From Bryobacterales bacterium (GTDB taxonomy: Bacteria; Acidobacteriota; Terriglobia; Bryobacterales; UBA6623), in NCBI GenBank assembly GCA_028819235.1, contig JAPPMC010000154.1, forward strand, positions 1 through 64,000: a stretch of 64,000 nt of DNA. Direction: 5' to 3'. Every line of letters starts with the position of its first letter. Within the stretch, counting starts at the first letter, position 1. Below the pieces are notes generated by a model. That model worked only from the letters and a program-made list of their open reading frames with translations. It made no database searches and was not told where the DNA came from. Position numbers and translations under genes: made by a program. Positions 50,844 through 60,217 of the stretch are shown piece by piece.

Positions 50844-53333
50844 TCAGTGCGCTTTCCCCGCGCTGATCAGGTTGGCGAAGACGCGAAAGGCACCCGGAAC
50901 GCCGGCTGGCAGCTGCCGGAACCAAGAGTAGCCGGTAAAGACATAGGCCCCCTTCCCGTGGCGGGCGTAGAGCAGCCCGCCTTCCAGCTGCTCCTCCCCG
51001 GGATCGGCGCAAGCCAGCACGGTGTCGTAGCGCTCGTCCCAGGCGGACATGAAGTACAGGCCGCGCTCTTGGACCCACCCGTCGAAGTCCTCGGCCGAGA
51101 TCCGGTTTGGGACCGACAGCAGGGGGTGGGCCGGACCATTCGGAAAGCTGATCCTTGCGCGCTCGTCGGTTACCCTCAAGCGGGACGGTGTCATCGGGTA
51201 CGGACCGAGCGTCAGCCCGCTGCCAGCGCTGCGCCGGAAGGAAGACGTGTTGTACTGCACGACCAGAGTCCCTCCTCCCGCGACATATCCCAGCAGGCGC
51301 TCCTTCGCGCCCAGCAGGTCGGGACGTGCGTTCAGCGCTCTCACTCCAGTGATGATGGCGTCGAACCGCTCCAGATCACCGGCCGTCAGATCCTCGGCGG
51401 TCAGCAGCGTAACCTCCGCCCCAAGCTGCCGGAGCGCATCCGGAATCATATCGCCGGCGCCCATCACATAGCCGACGTGGCGGGAGAGCAGCTCCACGTC
51501 CGTCCGCTCCACGCGCATCGCCGCCCGCGGGAACACCATGGTCGGCGGGATGTGGTCGTAGGCGATCGAGCGCATGCCCGACCTGATCGTGTGGCCGCCC
51601 AAGGTGAAGCTGGCGGTCAGCTCGCCACCGGAGGCCGCCTGCGGAGGGGTCACCTCGAACTTCGCTACGTGCTCCTGCCCCCGTCGCCGGAACTGCACGT
51701 CAAGCTCAGCCGGCTCGACGTTCCAACCTTCAGGAGCCCGCAAACGGACACTGCCGGACGCTGCGCCCGAGTTGGACGCAAGCCGCACGGCGACCGTGAT
51801 CGGTTGGGCGTCAGGAAAGATCCTGCTCTGGCCAGTGAACGCCACCGTGACGGGGGGCACCACCGTAACCGGGCGCGAGCGCTCGCCAAGGGCGGGGTCG
51901 ACCCAGCGGTAGAGCACGGGCTTGCGGAATTCGACCCGCGTGCCGTCGGCCGCCTCCAGCCTGAACGTCGCGACCAGCTCCGGCTGCGGCCCGGGCGTGA
52001 CGGCCGAACCGGAGGGACACCCGGGCTGTCCCGTCGACCCGTCGCCGAGCCAGTGCGGGTGCGAGTAGCACGCATCCGCCGGAATCTTCACCTGCGCACT
52101 GCGCAGCCCAACCTCGTTGGGATGCAAGGCCCCGCTTCCTGCGACGGTCGCCGTGCCGACGCCGCCAACCAGCGCGTCCAGCCATTTCCAGCCCCCTTCG
52201 GAGCGCTGTAGCACGGCCCCCGTGACCTCGATGGCTTCTCCCGAGACCGCGTCCCAGCGGTCTGCCGAGGCGTCCACCCAGAGACCTGCTGCAAGCTCGA
52301 TGGCGCGGCTGAGCTCCCCGAGCTTGTACTCGGCGTCTGGCCCCTCCAGCCCGCGCAGGTCGCGGTAGGCCGCTAGCAGGTGCCCGAGGATCGCGCCAGG
52401 GCGGGTCGGATGGTACTCCGCCCGGGCAGCGGCAAGGCTGCGGCCGACCCCCTCAGCACCCTCAACTCTGCTCCAGCCCAGATCGATCCCTTCAAGAAGG
52501 TCCTCCTTGGCCTTCTCGCCGGCGACGTGCTCGAAGAACGCGGGCACGCTGCCCTTGCGCTGGGAGGTGCCCATCGCCTGGCTGCGGTGCATGCTGCGGC
52601 TCTCGCCGGCGATTTCCGCGTAGGACTTGCCCAGCACAGGGTCGTAACCGCCAACGTCGATGCGCAGCCGGCCGGGCTGGCGCGCAGCACTCTCCTCCAT
52701 GCGGCGGCCGAAGGTGAAGACGTTGAAGTAGTAGCGGCGGCCCTGCCAAGGGGCAAGGCCCAGCTCCGGGAAGCGGGCCGGGTCCGCCGCCGCCTCGAAC
52801 GCCTGGGGTCCGGTCCAGCCGACCGCAGTGTGGTGGCCGTGTCCTCCGCTGCCCGGCTTCGGCGGAAACCTGGAAATGATCACGTCCGGGCGAAACTTGC
52901 GGATCGAGCGCACCATGTCGCGCAGCAAGGTCCGCTCTCCCCACACCTGCAGGGTCTCCTGCGGCGTCTTGGAGTATCCGAAGTCCACGACCGTCGCGAA
53001 GTCCTGCTCGCCGCCGTCGATCTCACGGGCGCGCAGAAGCTCGTGGGTGCGGATCACGCCCATGAGGGCACCCTGCTCTGTGCCGATGCGGTTCTGGCCC
53101 CCCTCTCCTCGCGTCGCGGAGAAATATGCCGTCCTGAGATGCCGGCCGCGGGCGAAGTGGGCCATCACGGCGGTGTTCTCGTCGTCGGGGTGGGCGCCGA
53201 GCATCAGGACCGTGCCGACAGTGTTGAGGCGGTCCAAGAGCTCGTGCAGCTCGGCCGAGCCCCCCAGCGGCGTGGGCTGTCCCGTGAGCAGTGCGGCGGC
53301 CAGGGCCTTGCAGGCGATGAGGCGAGAATGCAT
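50844..53333 (-). CDS. Large exported PIG-L/LmbE-family deacetylase with extra C-terminal domains
   Basis: About 829 residues from ATG 53333 (AGAGG precedes it and a weak leader MHSRLIACKALAAALLTG follows). The N-terminal 270 residues are a PIG-L (LmbE) zinc deacetylase: VLMLGAHPDDENTAVMAHF with AHPDDE, and GSGGHGHHTAVGW for the last zinc histidine. PIG-L enzymes remove N-acetyl groups from GlcNAc-containing substrates. The middle (about 300-560) is beta-rich, including Ig-like NEW3/alpha-galactosidase-associated sandwiches (VRLRAPEGWNVEPAELDVQFRRRGQEHVAKFEVTPP). The last about 230 residues (VGYVMGAGDMIPDALRQLGAEVTLLTAEDL...GVRALNARPDLL) resemble a glutamine-amidotransferase-like flavodoxin fold without an obvious catalytic Cys. 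The architecture is known in Acidobacteriota and Bacteroidota. Confidence 0.85.
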   Translation of the reverse strand: MHSRLIACKALAAALLTGQPTPLGGSAELHELLDRLNTVGTVLMLGAHPDDENTAVMAHFARGRHLRTAYFSATRGEGGQNRIGTEQGALMGVIRTHELLRAREIDGGEQDFATVVDFGYSKTPQETLQVWGERTLLRDMVRSIRKFRPDVIISRFPPKPGSGGHGHHTAVGWTGPQAFEAAADPARFPELGLAPWQGRRYYFNVFTFGRRMEESAARQPGRLRIDVGGYDPVLGKSYAEIAGESRSMHRSQAMGTSQRKGSVPAFFEHVAGEKAKEDLLEGIDLGWSRVEGAEGVGRSLAAARAEYHPTRPGAILGHLLAAYRDLRGLEGPDAEYKLGELSRAIELAAGLWVDASADRWDAVSGEAIEVTGAVLQRSEGGWKWLDALVGGVGTATVAGSGALHPNEVGLRSAQVKIPADACYSHPHWLGDGSTGQPGCPSGSAVTPGPQPELVATFRLEAADGTRVEFRKPVLYRWVDPALGERSRPVTVVPPVTVAFTGQSRIFPDAQPITVAVRLASNSGAASGSVRLRAPEGWNVEPAELDVQFRRRGQEHVAKFEVTPPQAASGGELTASFTLGGHTIRSGMRSIAYDHIPPTMVFPRAAMRVERTDVELLSRHVGYVMGAGDMIPDALRQLGAEVTLLTAEDLTAGDLERFDAIITGVRALNARPDLLGAKERLLGYVAGGGTLVVQYNTSSFRRSAGSGLTLGPYPMTPSRLRVTDERARISFPNGPAHPLLSVPNRISAEDFDGWVQERGLYFMSAWDERYDTVLACADPGEEQLEGGLLYARHGKGAYVFTGYSWFRQLPAGVPGAFRVFANLISAGKAH

Positions 53334-53388
53334 CAGTACCTCTGAGAGATTGAGTTTAGCGCCCCGCCGTATGCTGGGAGGTTCCAAG

Positions 53389-53778
53389 ATGAGCGTCGAG
53401 CGGCAGCGGGCCCTTTTCCAGGAAGGAGCGCGGCTCTTCAACGAGGGCGAGTTCTACGACTGCCATGAGGTCCTTGAGGAGTTGTGGACGTTCACGCAGC
53501 AGCCCGACCGCTGGTTCCTGCAAGCCCTGATCCACTTCGCGGTGGCCTGCTACCACCACGAGAGGGGCAACCCCGTCGGCGCGACCCGGCAGCTGCGCAG
53601 GGGGCTGCTGAAGTTCCGGGGCTACCTGCCGCGGTGGGACGGCGTCGAGACGGGGCTTCTCGCGGGCCAGATGGAGACGGGCCTGGAGGCGATCGAGGCG
53701 GGCAGGCGCTGGCGACCCGACGGGCGCGTCGTGCAGTCGGAGCTGTGGCCAGGGTTGCGGTCGCCACTCAGAAAGTGA
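53389..53778 (+). CDS. DUF309 family protein
   Basis: About 129 residues starting at ATG 53389, chosen for GGGAGG seven bases upstream. The hallmark is ARLFNEGEFYDCHEVLEELW, the DUF309 core, followed by QALIHFAVACYHHERGNPVGATRQLRRGLLKF, consistent with a small all-helical bundle whose conserved His/Glu residues suit metal binding. The function of the family is unknown. It is divergent from the PIG-L gene (55 bases between starts), and an SDR gene follows after 16 bases, so the two are probably co-transcribed. Confidence 0.9.
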   Translation: MSVERQRALFQEGARLFNEGEFYDCHEVLEELWTFTQQPDRWFLQALIHFAVACYHHERGNPVGATRQLRRGLLKFRGYLPRWDGVETGLLAGQMETGLEAIEAGRRWRPDGRVVQSELWPGLRSPLRK

Positions 53779-53794
53779 CAAGGTAGCCAGAGAG

Positions 53795-54586
53795 ATGCAA
53801 CGCTCCGCGCGCTACTTGCACCAGCTGTTCGGCCTTGACTCCAGCGTGGCCATTGTCATCGGGGGGACGGGAGTCCTCGGCGGGGCGCTCTGCGACGGAC
53901 TCGCGGCGGCCGGCGCCCGGGTGATCGTCGCTGGGCGGTCCGAGGAGCGCGGCGCAGCGCGCGCCGGCGCCATCGGCCGTGCCGGAGGCTCGGCACGCTT
54001 CCACCCGGTCGACGTGACGTCCCGGCAATCCTTGGAAGAACTGCGCGACAGCGCCCTGGCCGAGGAGGGCCGGGCGGAGGTCCTGGTCAACTGCGCCGGC
54101 GTCAACTCGGCCGTGCCTTACGAGCAGATCAGCGATGAGGACTGGCAGCGCGTGCTGGACACGAACCTCAAGGCCACCCACCTCGCGTGCCAGATCTTCG
54201 CGCCCGTAATGGCCGCCCAACCGGGCGGCGGGTCGATCCTGAACATAGGCAGCGTGACCGCCCATCTCCCGCTGTCGCGGGTCTTCGCCTATTCGGCCTC
54301 AAAGGCCGCGGTGAACAACCTGACCAAGAACGTCGCACGGGAGTATGCCCCCAAGGGCGTGCGCGTGAACTCGCTCAACCCGGGATTCTTCCCGGCCGAG
54401 CAAAACCGCAAGATTCTGCAGCCCGAGCGTGTGCAGAAGATCATGGAGCAGACACCCATGGGCCGCTTCGGCGAGGCGCACGAACTGGTCGGAGCGGCCC
54501 TGCTGCTGGTCTCCGCCCAAGCCGGGGCCTTCATCACGGGCGCGGAGGTCTTTGTCGACGGCGGCTTCACCGCCATGCGGTTCTGA
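53795..54586 (+). CDS. Short-chain dehydrogenase/reductase, sugar-acid type
   Basis: A 263-residue cytoplasmic SDR. The cofactor loop is VAIVIGGTGVLGGALCDGLAAAGARVIVAGRS, NCAG occurs in LVNCAGVNSAVPYEQI, the catalytic Ser is in ILNIGSVTAHLP, and Tyr/Lys in AYSASKAAVNNLTKNVAREYAPKGVRVNSLNPGFFPAEQN. The form PGFFPAEQNR with an N-terminal extension (YLHQLFGLDS) is similar to D-mannonate/2-deoxy-gluconate oxidoreductase-type SDRs, suggesting a sugar-acid substrate. Its stop is 18 bases before the converging radical SAM gene. The family is certain; the substrate is a guess. Confidence 0.9.
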   Translation: MQRSARYLHQLFGLDSSVAIVIGGTGVLGGALCDGLAAAGARVIVAGRSEERGAARAGAIGRAGGSARFHPVDVTSRQSLEELRDSALAEEGRAEVLVNCAGVNSAVPYEQISDEDWQRVLDTNLKATHLACQIFAPVMAAQPGGGSILNIGSVTAHLPLSRVFAYSASKAAVNNLTKNVAREYAPKGVRVNSLNPGFFPAEQNRKILQPERVQKIMEQTPMGRFGEAHELVGAALLLVSAQAGAFITGAEVFVDGGFTAMRF

Positions 54587-54604
54587 AAGTTCGGGGCCGG
54601 AGCG

Positions 54605-56203
54605 TCAGACGCGGACCGGCACGCCCCTCCTCTTTCGGCGCCTTTCCGGCGGAGGGCTGAAGGAGGGCGGCTGACCCTTGCCGCGGCGGTGGTCCCTGAG
54701 CGCCTTGTACCCGTCGACCAGAATGCGGAGAAAGCTGGCGCGGTTCTGCCACAGCAGGGCGACCCACTGGCGCTTCGTCATCTGCGGGAAGTAGATGCCC
54801 CTGAAGGCCAGGCGGGTGAAGAAGAGGACGGCGCGTTCATGGAAGGGGCGATGGGCGATCTTCACGAGCGCTTGCCGGGTGGCCTCGGGCGAGTAGGACT
54901 CGTTCCACGCCAGATCAACCTCCGCCTCGGACTCTTCGATGCTGATGTGCAGCGGAGTGTAGGCCATGCGGAAGGGCCGGAAGTCGAGCCAGTGACGGGG
55001 ACGGGTCAGCCGACCCTGCTCCATCAACCGATCGTAGAGCGGTGTCGCCGGATACGGAGTCATCAGCCCGTAGACCGGCAGACCGGGCGGCCAAGTGGCA
55101 ATGGTGTCGAGCGTGGTCCGCGCCACGCCCGGCCGGTCGCCGTCCATCCCGAAGATGAACGACGTGATCGAGTAGATGCCACGGCTCGCCAAGCGCTCGA
55201 GTACTTCGCCATACTGCGCCGGCTTGTTGAAGCCCTTGTTGACGTCCTTGAGGCTGGCCGGATCGATGGATTCCAAGCCCATGAAGATCCAGCGCCCCCC
55301 GCTTTCCTTGATCAGGTCGACCAGCTCCTCGTCCTTGAGCAGGTTCATGCTGATCTGGGCAACCCACGGCACTTGGGCGCCTTGGGCGATCATCTCGCGG
55401 AGCAGCGCTTTCGTCCTCTTCCTGTTGATGGCGAAGTTGTCGTCGATGAAGAACACGGCCACCCTGCCGCCCTCGGCCTTGGCCCGGGCCTTGAGCCGCA
55501 GGATCTCGTCGACCACGCTCTGGTTGCTGCGGAAGCGGATCGAGTCGCCGAAGAAGCCCGTCACCGTGCAGAAGTCGCAGCCGTACGGGCAGCCGCGGCC
55601 GGACTCGATGGGCACCACGTAGAAGCTCTTCCATGTGCTCCCGGCCTTCTCCATCAGGTACCGGCCCCATTTGGGGACCTTGGCGATCAGGTCGAACTGG
55701 GTCAGATCCATCGACTCCCACGGGATCTCGGGATAGTCCTCCAAGGACGGCTTGACCTCGACGCCCCGCTCGTCAACCGGCATGTAGACTTCCTGCAGCC
55801 TGCCGGCTTCGGCGTCGCGGACGATATTGGGCCAGATGTCGTCGGCCTCGCCCAGGGCGACCGCATCCGCGTGGCGCGGCTCGCCGTCCCGCCCGAGGGG
55901 CTCGTCGGGCACCTCGGTGACGTGGGGACCGCCCATAACGACCTTCGCACCGGCCGCGCGTATAGCGTCCGCCATTCGGTAGGCGCGGGCGGCCATACGC
56001 GTCATGGCCCCGATCCCGGCGAGATGGATGTCATGGTCGCGGACGAACTGCGCGATGTCGTCCTCGGTCATGTGCCGAGCGTTGCCGTCGATCAGGAAGA
56101 CTTTGTGGCCCGGTGGGGTCAGCGCCTGCAGGACAAACATCCACAGGTGCGGCATGTAGTTCTTGGTGACCTGATTGTCGGGGTTATAGAGGAGGATATT
56201 CAA
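54605..56203 (-). CDS. B12-binding-domain radical SAM protein
   Basis: A 532-residue radical S-adenosylmethionine protein with an N-terminal cobalamin-binding-like Rossmann domain (about 1-120: LYNPDNQVTKNYMPHLWMFVLQALTPPGHKVFLIDGNARHM). The radical SAM cluster cysteines are in GRGCPYGCDFCTVTGFFG (CxxxCxxC), and the barrel includes AVFFIDDNFAINRKRTKALLREM and WIFMGLESIDPASLKDVNKGFN. The C-terminal about 150 residues are helical and basic. Class B methylases and hopanoid- or bacteriochlorophyll-modifying enzymes share this plan. The substrate cannot be told. The start is a TTG. It stands alone, 18 bases from the converging SDR gene. Confidence 0.92.
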   Translation of the reverse strand: MNILLYNPDNQVTKNYMPHLWMFVLQALTPPGHKVFLIDGNARHMTEDDIAQFVRDHDIHLAGIGAMTRMAARAYRMADAIRAAGAKVVMGGPHVTEVPDEPLGRDGEPRHADAVALGEADDIWPNIVRDAEAGRLQEVYMPVDERGVEVKPSLEDYPEIPWESMDLTQFDLIAKVPKWGRYLMEKAGSTWKSFYVVPIESGRGCPYGCDFCTVTGFFGDSIRFRSNQSVVDEILRLKARAKAEGGRVAVFFIDDNFAINRKRTKALLREMIAQGAQVPWVAQISMNLLKDEELVDLIKESGGRWIFMGLESIDPASLKDVNKGFNKPAQYGEVLERLASRGIYSITSFIFGMDGDRPGVARTTLDTIATWPPGLPVYGLMTPYPATPLYDRLMEQGRLTRPRHWLDFRPFRMAYTPLHISIEESEAEVDLAWNESYSPEATRQALVKIAHRPFHERAVLFFTRLAFRGIYFPQMTKRQWVALLWQNRASFLRILVDGYKALRDHRRGKGQPPSFSPPPERRRKRRGVPVRV

Positions 56204-56528
56204 ACGTCACCGGCCCGGCGCAAGGCGGCGCAGCAAGGCTGTACCGACACTATGGCCTGACGGGTAGCGTAGCACGGAACTCGGACGAGCGGGCCGGACG
56301 GCCGAGCCGACTCTCTCAAAAGCTTGCCCTGGCCCCTTCTGGGGACCCTCGCGTGCACATCAGAGGTCGCGGCGTTCCGATCGCCCTCGGAGAACGATGG
56401 CGCGAGCGCGCCACCTGACGCCGCCCCGACGCGCGAGGCTCGCTGAGGGCGTCTTTCAAGGACCCAGGCCGGGTCGGCCCCTTGCCTCCACGGCGCCGCT
56501 TGACTACGCTGACTATGTGGGTAGGACT
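56204..56528. other. 325-base divergent intergenic region
   Basis: Separates the radical SAM gene from the second DUF1549 gene, which point away from each other. The track ORF at 56397 begins inside it, but those 44 residues are Arg/Pro-rich and not part of the protein. TTGACT at 56500-56505 is -35-like, but no proper -10 fits between it and the ATG. Nothing else is seen. Confidence 0.35.
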
Positions 56529-58934
56529 ATGTCTATCGCTGCGGTGGCGGGCAGTCTTCTGGCCGTTCCCAGCGCTCTTGCGGTAGCGATCGAGCCCGCC
56601 GGCATCCGCCTTCAAGGACCGGGCGCGACGCAGCGCTTCCTGGTGAATGGCGGCAGCGAGTGCCAAGTCGCAAGCGACACGCCGGAAATCGTCACCGTGC
56701 AGGACGGCGTGCTCAGGGCGCACGTGACGGGACGTGCCGTGGTTGAGGCGCGCTGCGCCGAGGGTGTTGCCACCGCCGCTGTCGAAGTCGCCGAAGTCGC
56801 ATCGCAGGTCGGCGTCGGCTTCGAGAGGGACCTGCTGTCGATCCTGACCACGAAGGGCTGCAACTCCTCCTCCTGCCACGGCTCGCCGGCAGGGCAGAAC
56901 GGTTTCCGGCTTTCCCTGTACGGCTCGAATCCGCGCCTGGACCACGACATGATCGTGAGGCAGCACGATGGCCGCCGCGTCTCGCTGCAAGATCCGGGGG
57001 AGTCCCTGCTGCTAGCCAAGCCCTCCTTCGAACTGGCGCACGGGGGCGGCCAGCTGATGACCCGCGAGAGCGATGAGTACCGAACCATTCTGGAGTGGCT
57101 GCGCCAAGGGGCACCCTACGGCTCCGGAGGGACGCGGCTGGAGCGCCTTGAGGTCTATCCGGCCGAGCCTGTCTTAGCCGGCTCGGGGACTTCGCAGCCG
57201 GTGGTCGTGGTGGGCCGGCTATCGGACGGGACCACGCGGGACATGACCGCCGAGGTGCGCTTCTCGGTTGACGACGAGGCCGTTGTCCGCCTCGGCGAAG
57301 GCACCGTCGTCACCGCGGCGGGCACCGGCATGACCACGCTCCTGGCGCGGGCCATGGGCAAGGCCGCAGCATCCCAGATCATCGTCGTCGACCGGCAGCC
57401 AGCTGTCGCGCCGGGGATTCCCGAACCGGCAAACCTGATCGACACCCATGTCTTCGGAAAGCTGCGGCGCGTGGGCATCGAGCCTTTCCCGCCCAGCGAC
57501 GATCGCACGTTCCTGCGCAGGGTCTACCTGGATGCCGCCGGAATCCTGCCCACCCTAGAGGAGGCCGCCAGCTTCCTGGCAAGCGATGCCCAGGGCAAGC
57601 GAGAGGCCCTAATCGACGCGCTGCTGGAGCGGGAAGAACACACTACCCACTGGCTGGTGAAGTTCGAGGACTGGTTCCGGAACTCGCAGTACTACTCGCA
57701 GGGACGCACCAACGCTTCGTTCAAGCGCTGGCTGCACGACTCGATCCGGGAGGACTGGCCGTACGACCGGACCGTGCGGGAGATGCTGACGGCCGTGGGA
57801 GACACGACAGTCAGGCCGGCTGGCAACTTCTGGCACCCGGCCATCGACTTCATGCTCAAGACCTTCGAAGTCGAGAAGGCCGTACCCACGATCACGAGGC
57901 TGTTCCTCGGACAGCGCATCGAGTGTGCGCAGTGCCACAACCACCCGCTCGAGAACCTGACGCAGGACGACTTCTACGGCCTGGCGGCGTTCCTGGCCCG
58001 CGTGCGGGTCAAGCACGGCTACGGCCAGTACCGCAGGGTCTGGTACGACGCGCGAGAGGGCGAGACCGTACACCCGGTCACGAGGCGCACCGTCGCGCCG
58101 CGATTCCTGGGTGGCCACGAGCCAGAGATTCCGGCCGGCACGACTCGCCGGGCCGCGCTGGCCGACTGGATCACTCGCAACCAGCGCATGCAGTTCGCCC
58201 GGGCCACGGTAAACCGCGTCTGGCACGAATACTTCCAGCGGGGCATCGTGGAGCCGTTCGACGACTTTCGATCGACCAACCGGCCGTCTCACCCGGCCCT
58301 GCTGGACGCGCTGGCGCGCCATTTCATCGATTCTGGCTTCCGCTTCAGGTCGCTCCACCGCCTCATCCTGAACTCGCAGGCCTACCAGCTCGCGGCCCAC
58401 GCTCCCGGGCGGCCGGGCGGCGAGCGCCCGCTGGAGGACGCCCTGTTCGCGCGCTACTTGCCGCGCAAGCTTCCGGCGGAAGTGCTGCTGGACGCGATCA
58501 GCCAAGTCACCGGAGTTCCCGAGGAATTCCGCGGATATCCGCCCGGCACGTCGCCCAAGCTGCTGGTCGCGAGCATCGGCGCTCCGCGGTTCCTGACGAC
58601 ATTCGGCCACCCCCGCAGAGATGTCATGGAGGACCGCTCCAACGCGCCCTCGCTGGCCCAAGCGCTGCTCATGATGAACGGGGACGTGCTGGCCGCCAGG
58701 GCACACGCCGAGGGGTTCGTTGTAGAGCGGCTGCTCGAGAGCGGCCTCAGCGACGGGCAGGTGGTGGACGCGCTCTACGCACGGGCGCTGTCCCGCCGTC
58801 CGGATGACGACGAGCGGCGGGGCATTGAAGCCTACCTCGCTGAGGAGGCCGCCGCAGGCCGAGACCGGCGCCAGCGACTGGCGAACGTGCTGTGGGCCGT
58901 CCTGAACACCAAGGAATTCCAGATGAACCTGTGA
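56529..58934 (+). CDS. Second exported DUF1549/DUF1553 protein, with Ig-like domain and CX4CH motif
   Basis: About 801 residues from ATG 56529 (TAGGA upstream; leader MSIAAVAGSLLAVPSALAVA). After an N-terminal beta-domain comes a cytochrome-like segment with KGCNSSSCHGSPAGQNGFRLSLYG, a CX4CH motif in place of CXXCH. A bacterial Ig-like (Big_2) domain follows (about 180-265: LERLEVYPAEPVLAGSGTSQPVVVVGRLSDGTTRDMTAEVRFS), then DUF1549 (RIECAQCHNHPLENLTQDDFYGLAAFLARV) and DUF1553 (ARATVNRVWHEYFQRGIVEPFDDFRSTNRPSHPALLDALARHF). It differs from the 8.1 kb paralogue by the Ig domain and the heme-site spacing. The DUF1501 partner follows after 11 bases. Confidence 0.9.
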   Translation: MSIAAVAGSLLAVPSALAVAIEPAGIRLQGPGATQRFLVNGGSECQVASDTPEIVTVQDGVLRAHVTGRAVVEARCAEGVATAAVEVAEVASQVGVGFERDLLSILTTKGCNSSSCHGSPAGQNGFRLSLYGSNPRLDHDMIVRQHDGRRVSLQDPGESLLLAKPSFELAHGGGQLMTRESDEYRTILEWLRQGAPYGSGGTRLERLEVYPAEPVLAGSGTSQPVVVVGRLSDGTTRDMTAEVRFSVDDEAVVRLGEGTVVTAAGTGMTTLLARAMGKAAASQIIVVDRQPAVAPGIPEPANLIDTHVFGKLRRVGIEPFPPSDDRTFLRRVYLDAAGILPTLEEAASFLASDAQGKREALIDALLEREEHTTHWLVKFEDWFRNSQYYSQGRTNASFKRWLHDSIREDWPYDRTVREMLTAVGDTTVRPAGNFWHPAIDFMLKTFEVEKAVPTITRLFLGQRIECAQCHNHPLENLTQDDFYGLAAFLARVRVKHGYGQYRRVWYDAREGETVHPVTRRTVAPRFLGGHEPEIPAGTTRRAALADWITRNQRMQFARATVNRVWHEYFQRGIVEPFDDFRSTNRPSHPALLDALARHFIDSGFRFRSLHRLILNSQAYQLAAHAPGRPGGERPLEDALFARYLPRKLPAEVLLDAISQVTGVPEEFRGYPPGTSPKLLVASIGAPRFLTTFGHPRRDVMEDRSNAPSLAQALLMMNGDVLAARAHAEGFVVERLLESGLSDGQVVDALYARALSRRPDDDERRGIEAYLAEEAAAGRDRRQRLANVLWAVLNTKEFQMNL

Positions 58935-58945
58935 GGTGACCGCTG

Positions 58946-60217
58946 ATGCTGCTTTCCCAGATGCGCGCCCGGTACTCCCGGCGCGACTTCCTCCGCGTCG
59001 GCGGGACCTCGATTGCTGGTGTGAGCCTGCCGCAGCTGCTCGCGGCCTCGCCTGGACGCAGCGAGCGGTCGTGTCTGGTGTTTTTCCAAAGCGGAGGTGT
59101 CTGCCAGCACGACTCGTTCGACCCCAAGCCGGAGGCCCCGGCCGGAATCAGGGGCGGATTCGGCACGATCCCGACGGCCGTGCCAGGCGTGCGCTTCAGC
59201 GAGCTGCTGCCGCGCAGCGCAGCCAACCTGGGCCGATTCTCGGTGATACGGTCGATGTTCTCGCTCGAGGCCATTCACGAGAAGGCGAAGCAGTACGCAT
59301 TCTCCGGACAGCGCCCGAACAACGCATACAAGCACCCGGTCTACGGCTCGGTCGTGGCCCGCGAACGCGGGGCCCGCAACGGCCTGCCTCCCTTCGTCGT
59401 GATCCCGAACCGGGACATCAGCGCGGACGCGGGCTTCCTGGGATCGGCCTACGACCCCTTTGTCGCCGGCGATCCAGCCAAGGAGAAGTACTCAGTGCAG
59501 GATCTGTCGCTCCCGACAGGGCTCGGCCTGGAGGAGGCGCGCGGCCGGGCGCACCTGCTGGCACGGCTCGACGCACGCCTTGAAGCCCTCGAGAAGTCGG
59601 ACGTGGTCTCCAGCATGGACCACTTCTACCAGAAAGCCCTCGATCTGGTGAGTTCGCCGCAGGCCAAGCGGGCATTCGACCTTGGTTCCGAGCCCGACAA
59701 GCTGCGCGACGCCTATGGCCGAACGACCGGTGGCCAGGGAGCGCTGTTGGCGCGCCGGCTGATCGAGGCCGGGGTACGCCTAGTGACGGTCTTCCACGGG
59801 GGCTACGACACGCACACCGACAACGACAAGAGGAACGGCACGCTATACCCGGAGTTCGACCAGGCATTCAACACCCTGCTGGAGGACATGGACGCACGCG
59901 GGCTGCTGTCCACCACGATCGTGCTGGCGATCAGCGAGTTCGGCCGGACGCCCGAAATCAACCACTCGGCGGGCCGGGACCACTGGCCAGGCGTATTCTC
60001 CATCGCCGTAGCCGGGGCGGGCGTGCCCGGCGGGCAGGTGATCGGGAGTTCGGACAGGCTGGGTGCGGAGCCAGCCGACCGCCCCGTATCGATCGAGGAC
60101 CTCGGCGCCACCGTCTACCGCAAGCTGGGCATCGATGCCCACAAGGAGTACCACGCCGCGGGCAGGCCCATAAGGATCAACGATGGCGGCGAGCCGATTC
60201 CCGAACTGTTCGCCTAG
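58946..60217 (+). CDS. Second DUF1501 protein
   Basis: A 423-residue DUF1501 protein with a twin-arginine leader (YSRRDFLRVGGTSIAGVSLPQLLAA) and GAGGTGA upstream of the ATG. Characteristic parts are LVFFQSGGVCQHDSFDPKPEAP, AISEFGRTPEINHSAGRDHWPGVFSIAVAGAGVPGGQVIGSSD and the C-terminal RKLGIDAHKEYHAAGRPIRINDGGEPIPELF. Asp/His positions match the sulfatase/phosphatase-like metal site of the family, whose reaction is unknown. It belongs to the second module and its last 35 bases overlap the next gene, so the two are translationally coupled. Confidence 0.92.
   Translation: MLLSQMRARYSRRDFLRVGGTSIAGVSLPQLLAASPGRSERSCLVFFQSGGVCQHDSFDPKPEAPAGIRGGFGTIPTAVPGVRFSELLPRSAANLGRFSVIRSMFSLEAIHEKAKQYAFSGQRPNNAYKHPVYGSVVARERGARNGLPPFVVIPNRDISADAGFLGSAYDPFVAGDPAKEKYSVQDLSLPTGLGLEEARGRAHLLARLDARLEALEKSDVVSSMDHFYQKALDLVSSPQAKRAFDLGSEPDKLRDAYGRTTGGQGALLARRLIEAGVRLVTVFHGGYDTHTDNDKRNGTLYPEFDQAFNTLLEDMDARGLLSTTIVLAISEFGRTPEINHSAGRDHWPGVFSIAVAGAGVPGGQVIGSSDRLGAEPADRPVSIEDLGATVYRKLGIDAHKEYHAAGRPIRINDGGEPIPELFA

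Noticed and set aside
54689-56260. 523-residue plus-strand ORF opposite the radical SAM gene
   Set aside because: Shadow frame without domain features.
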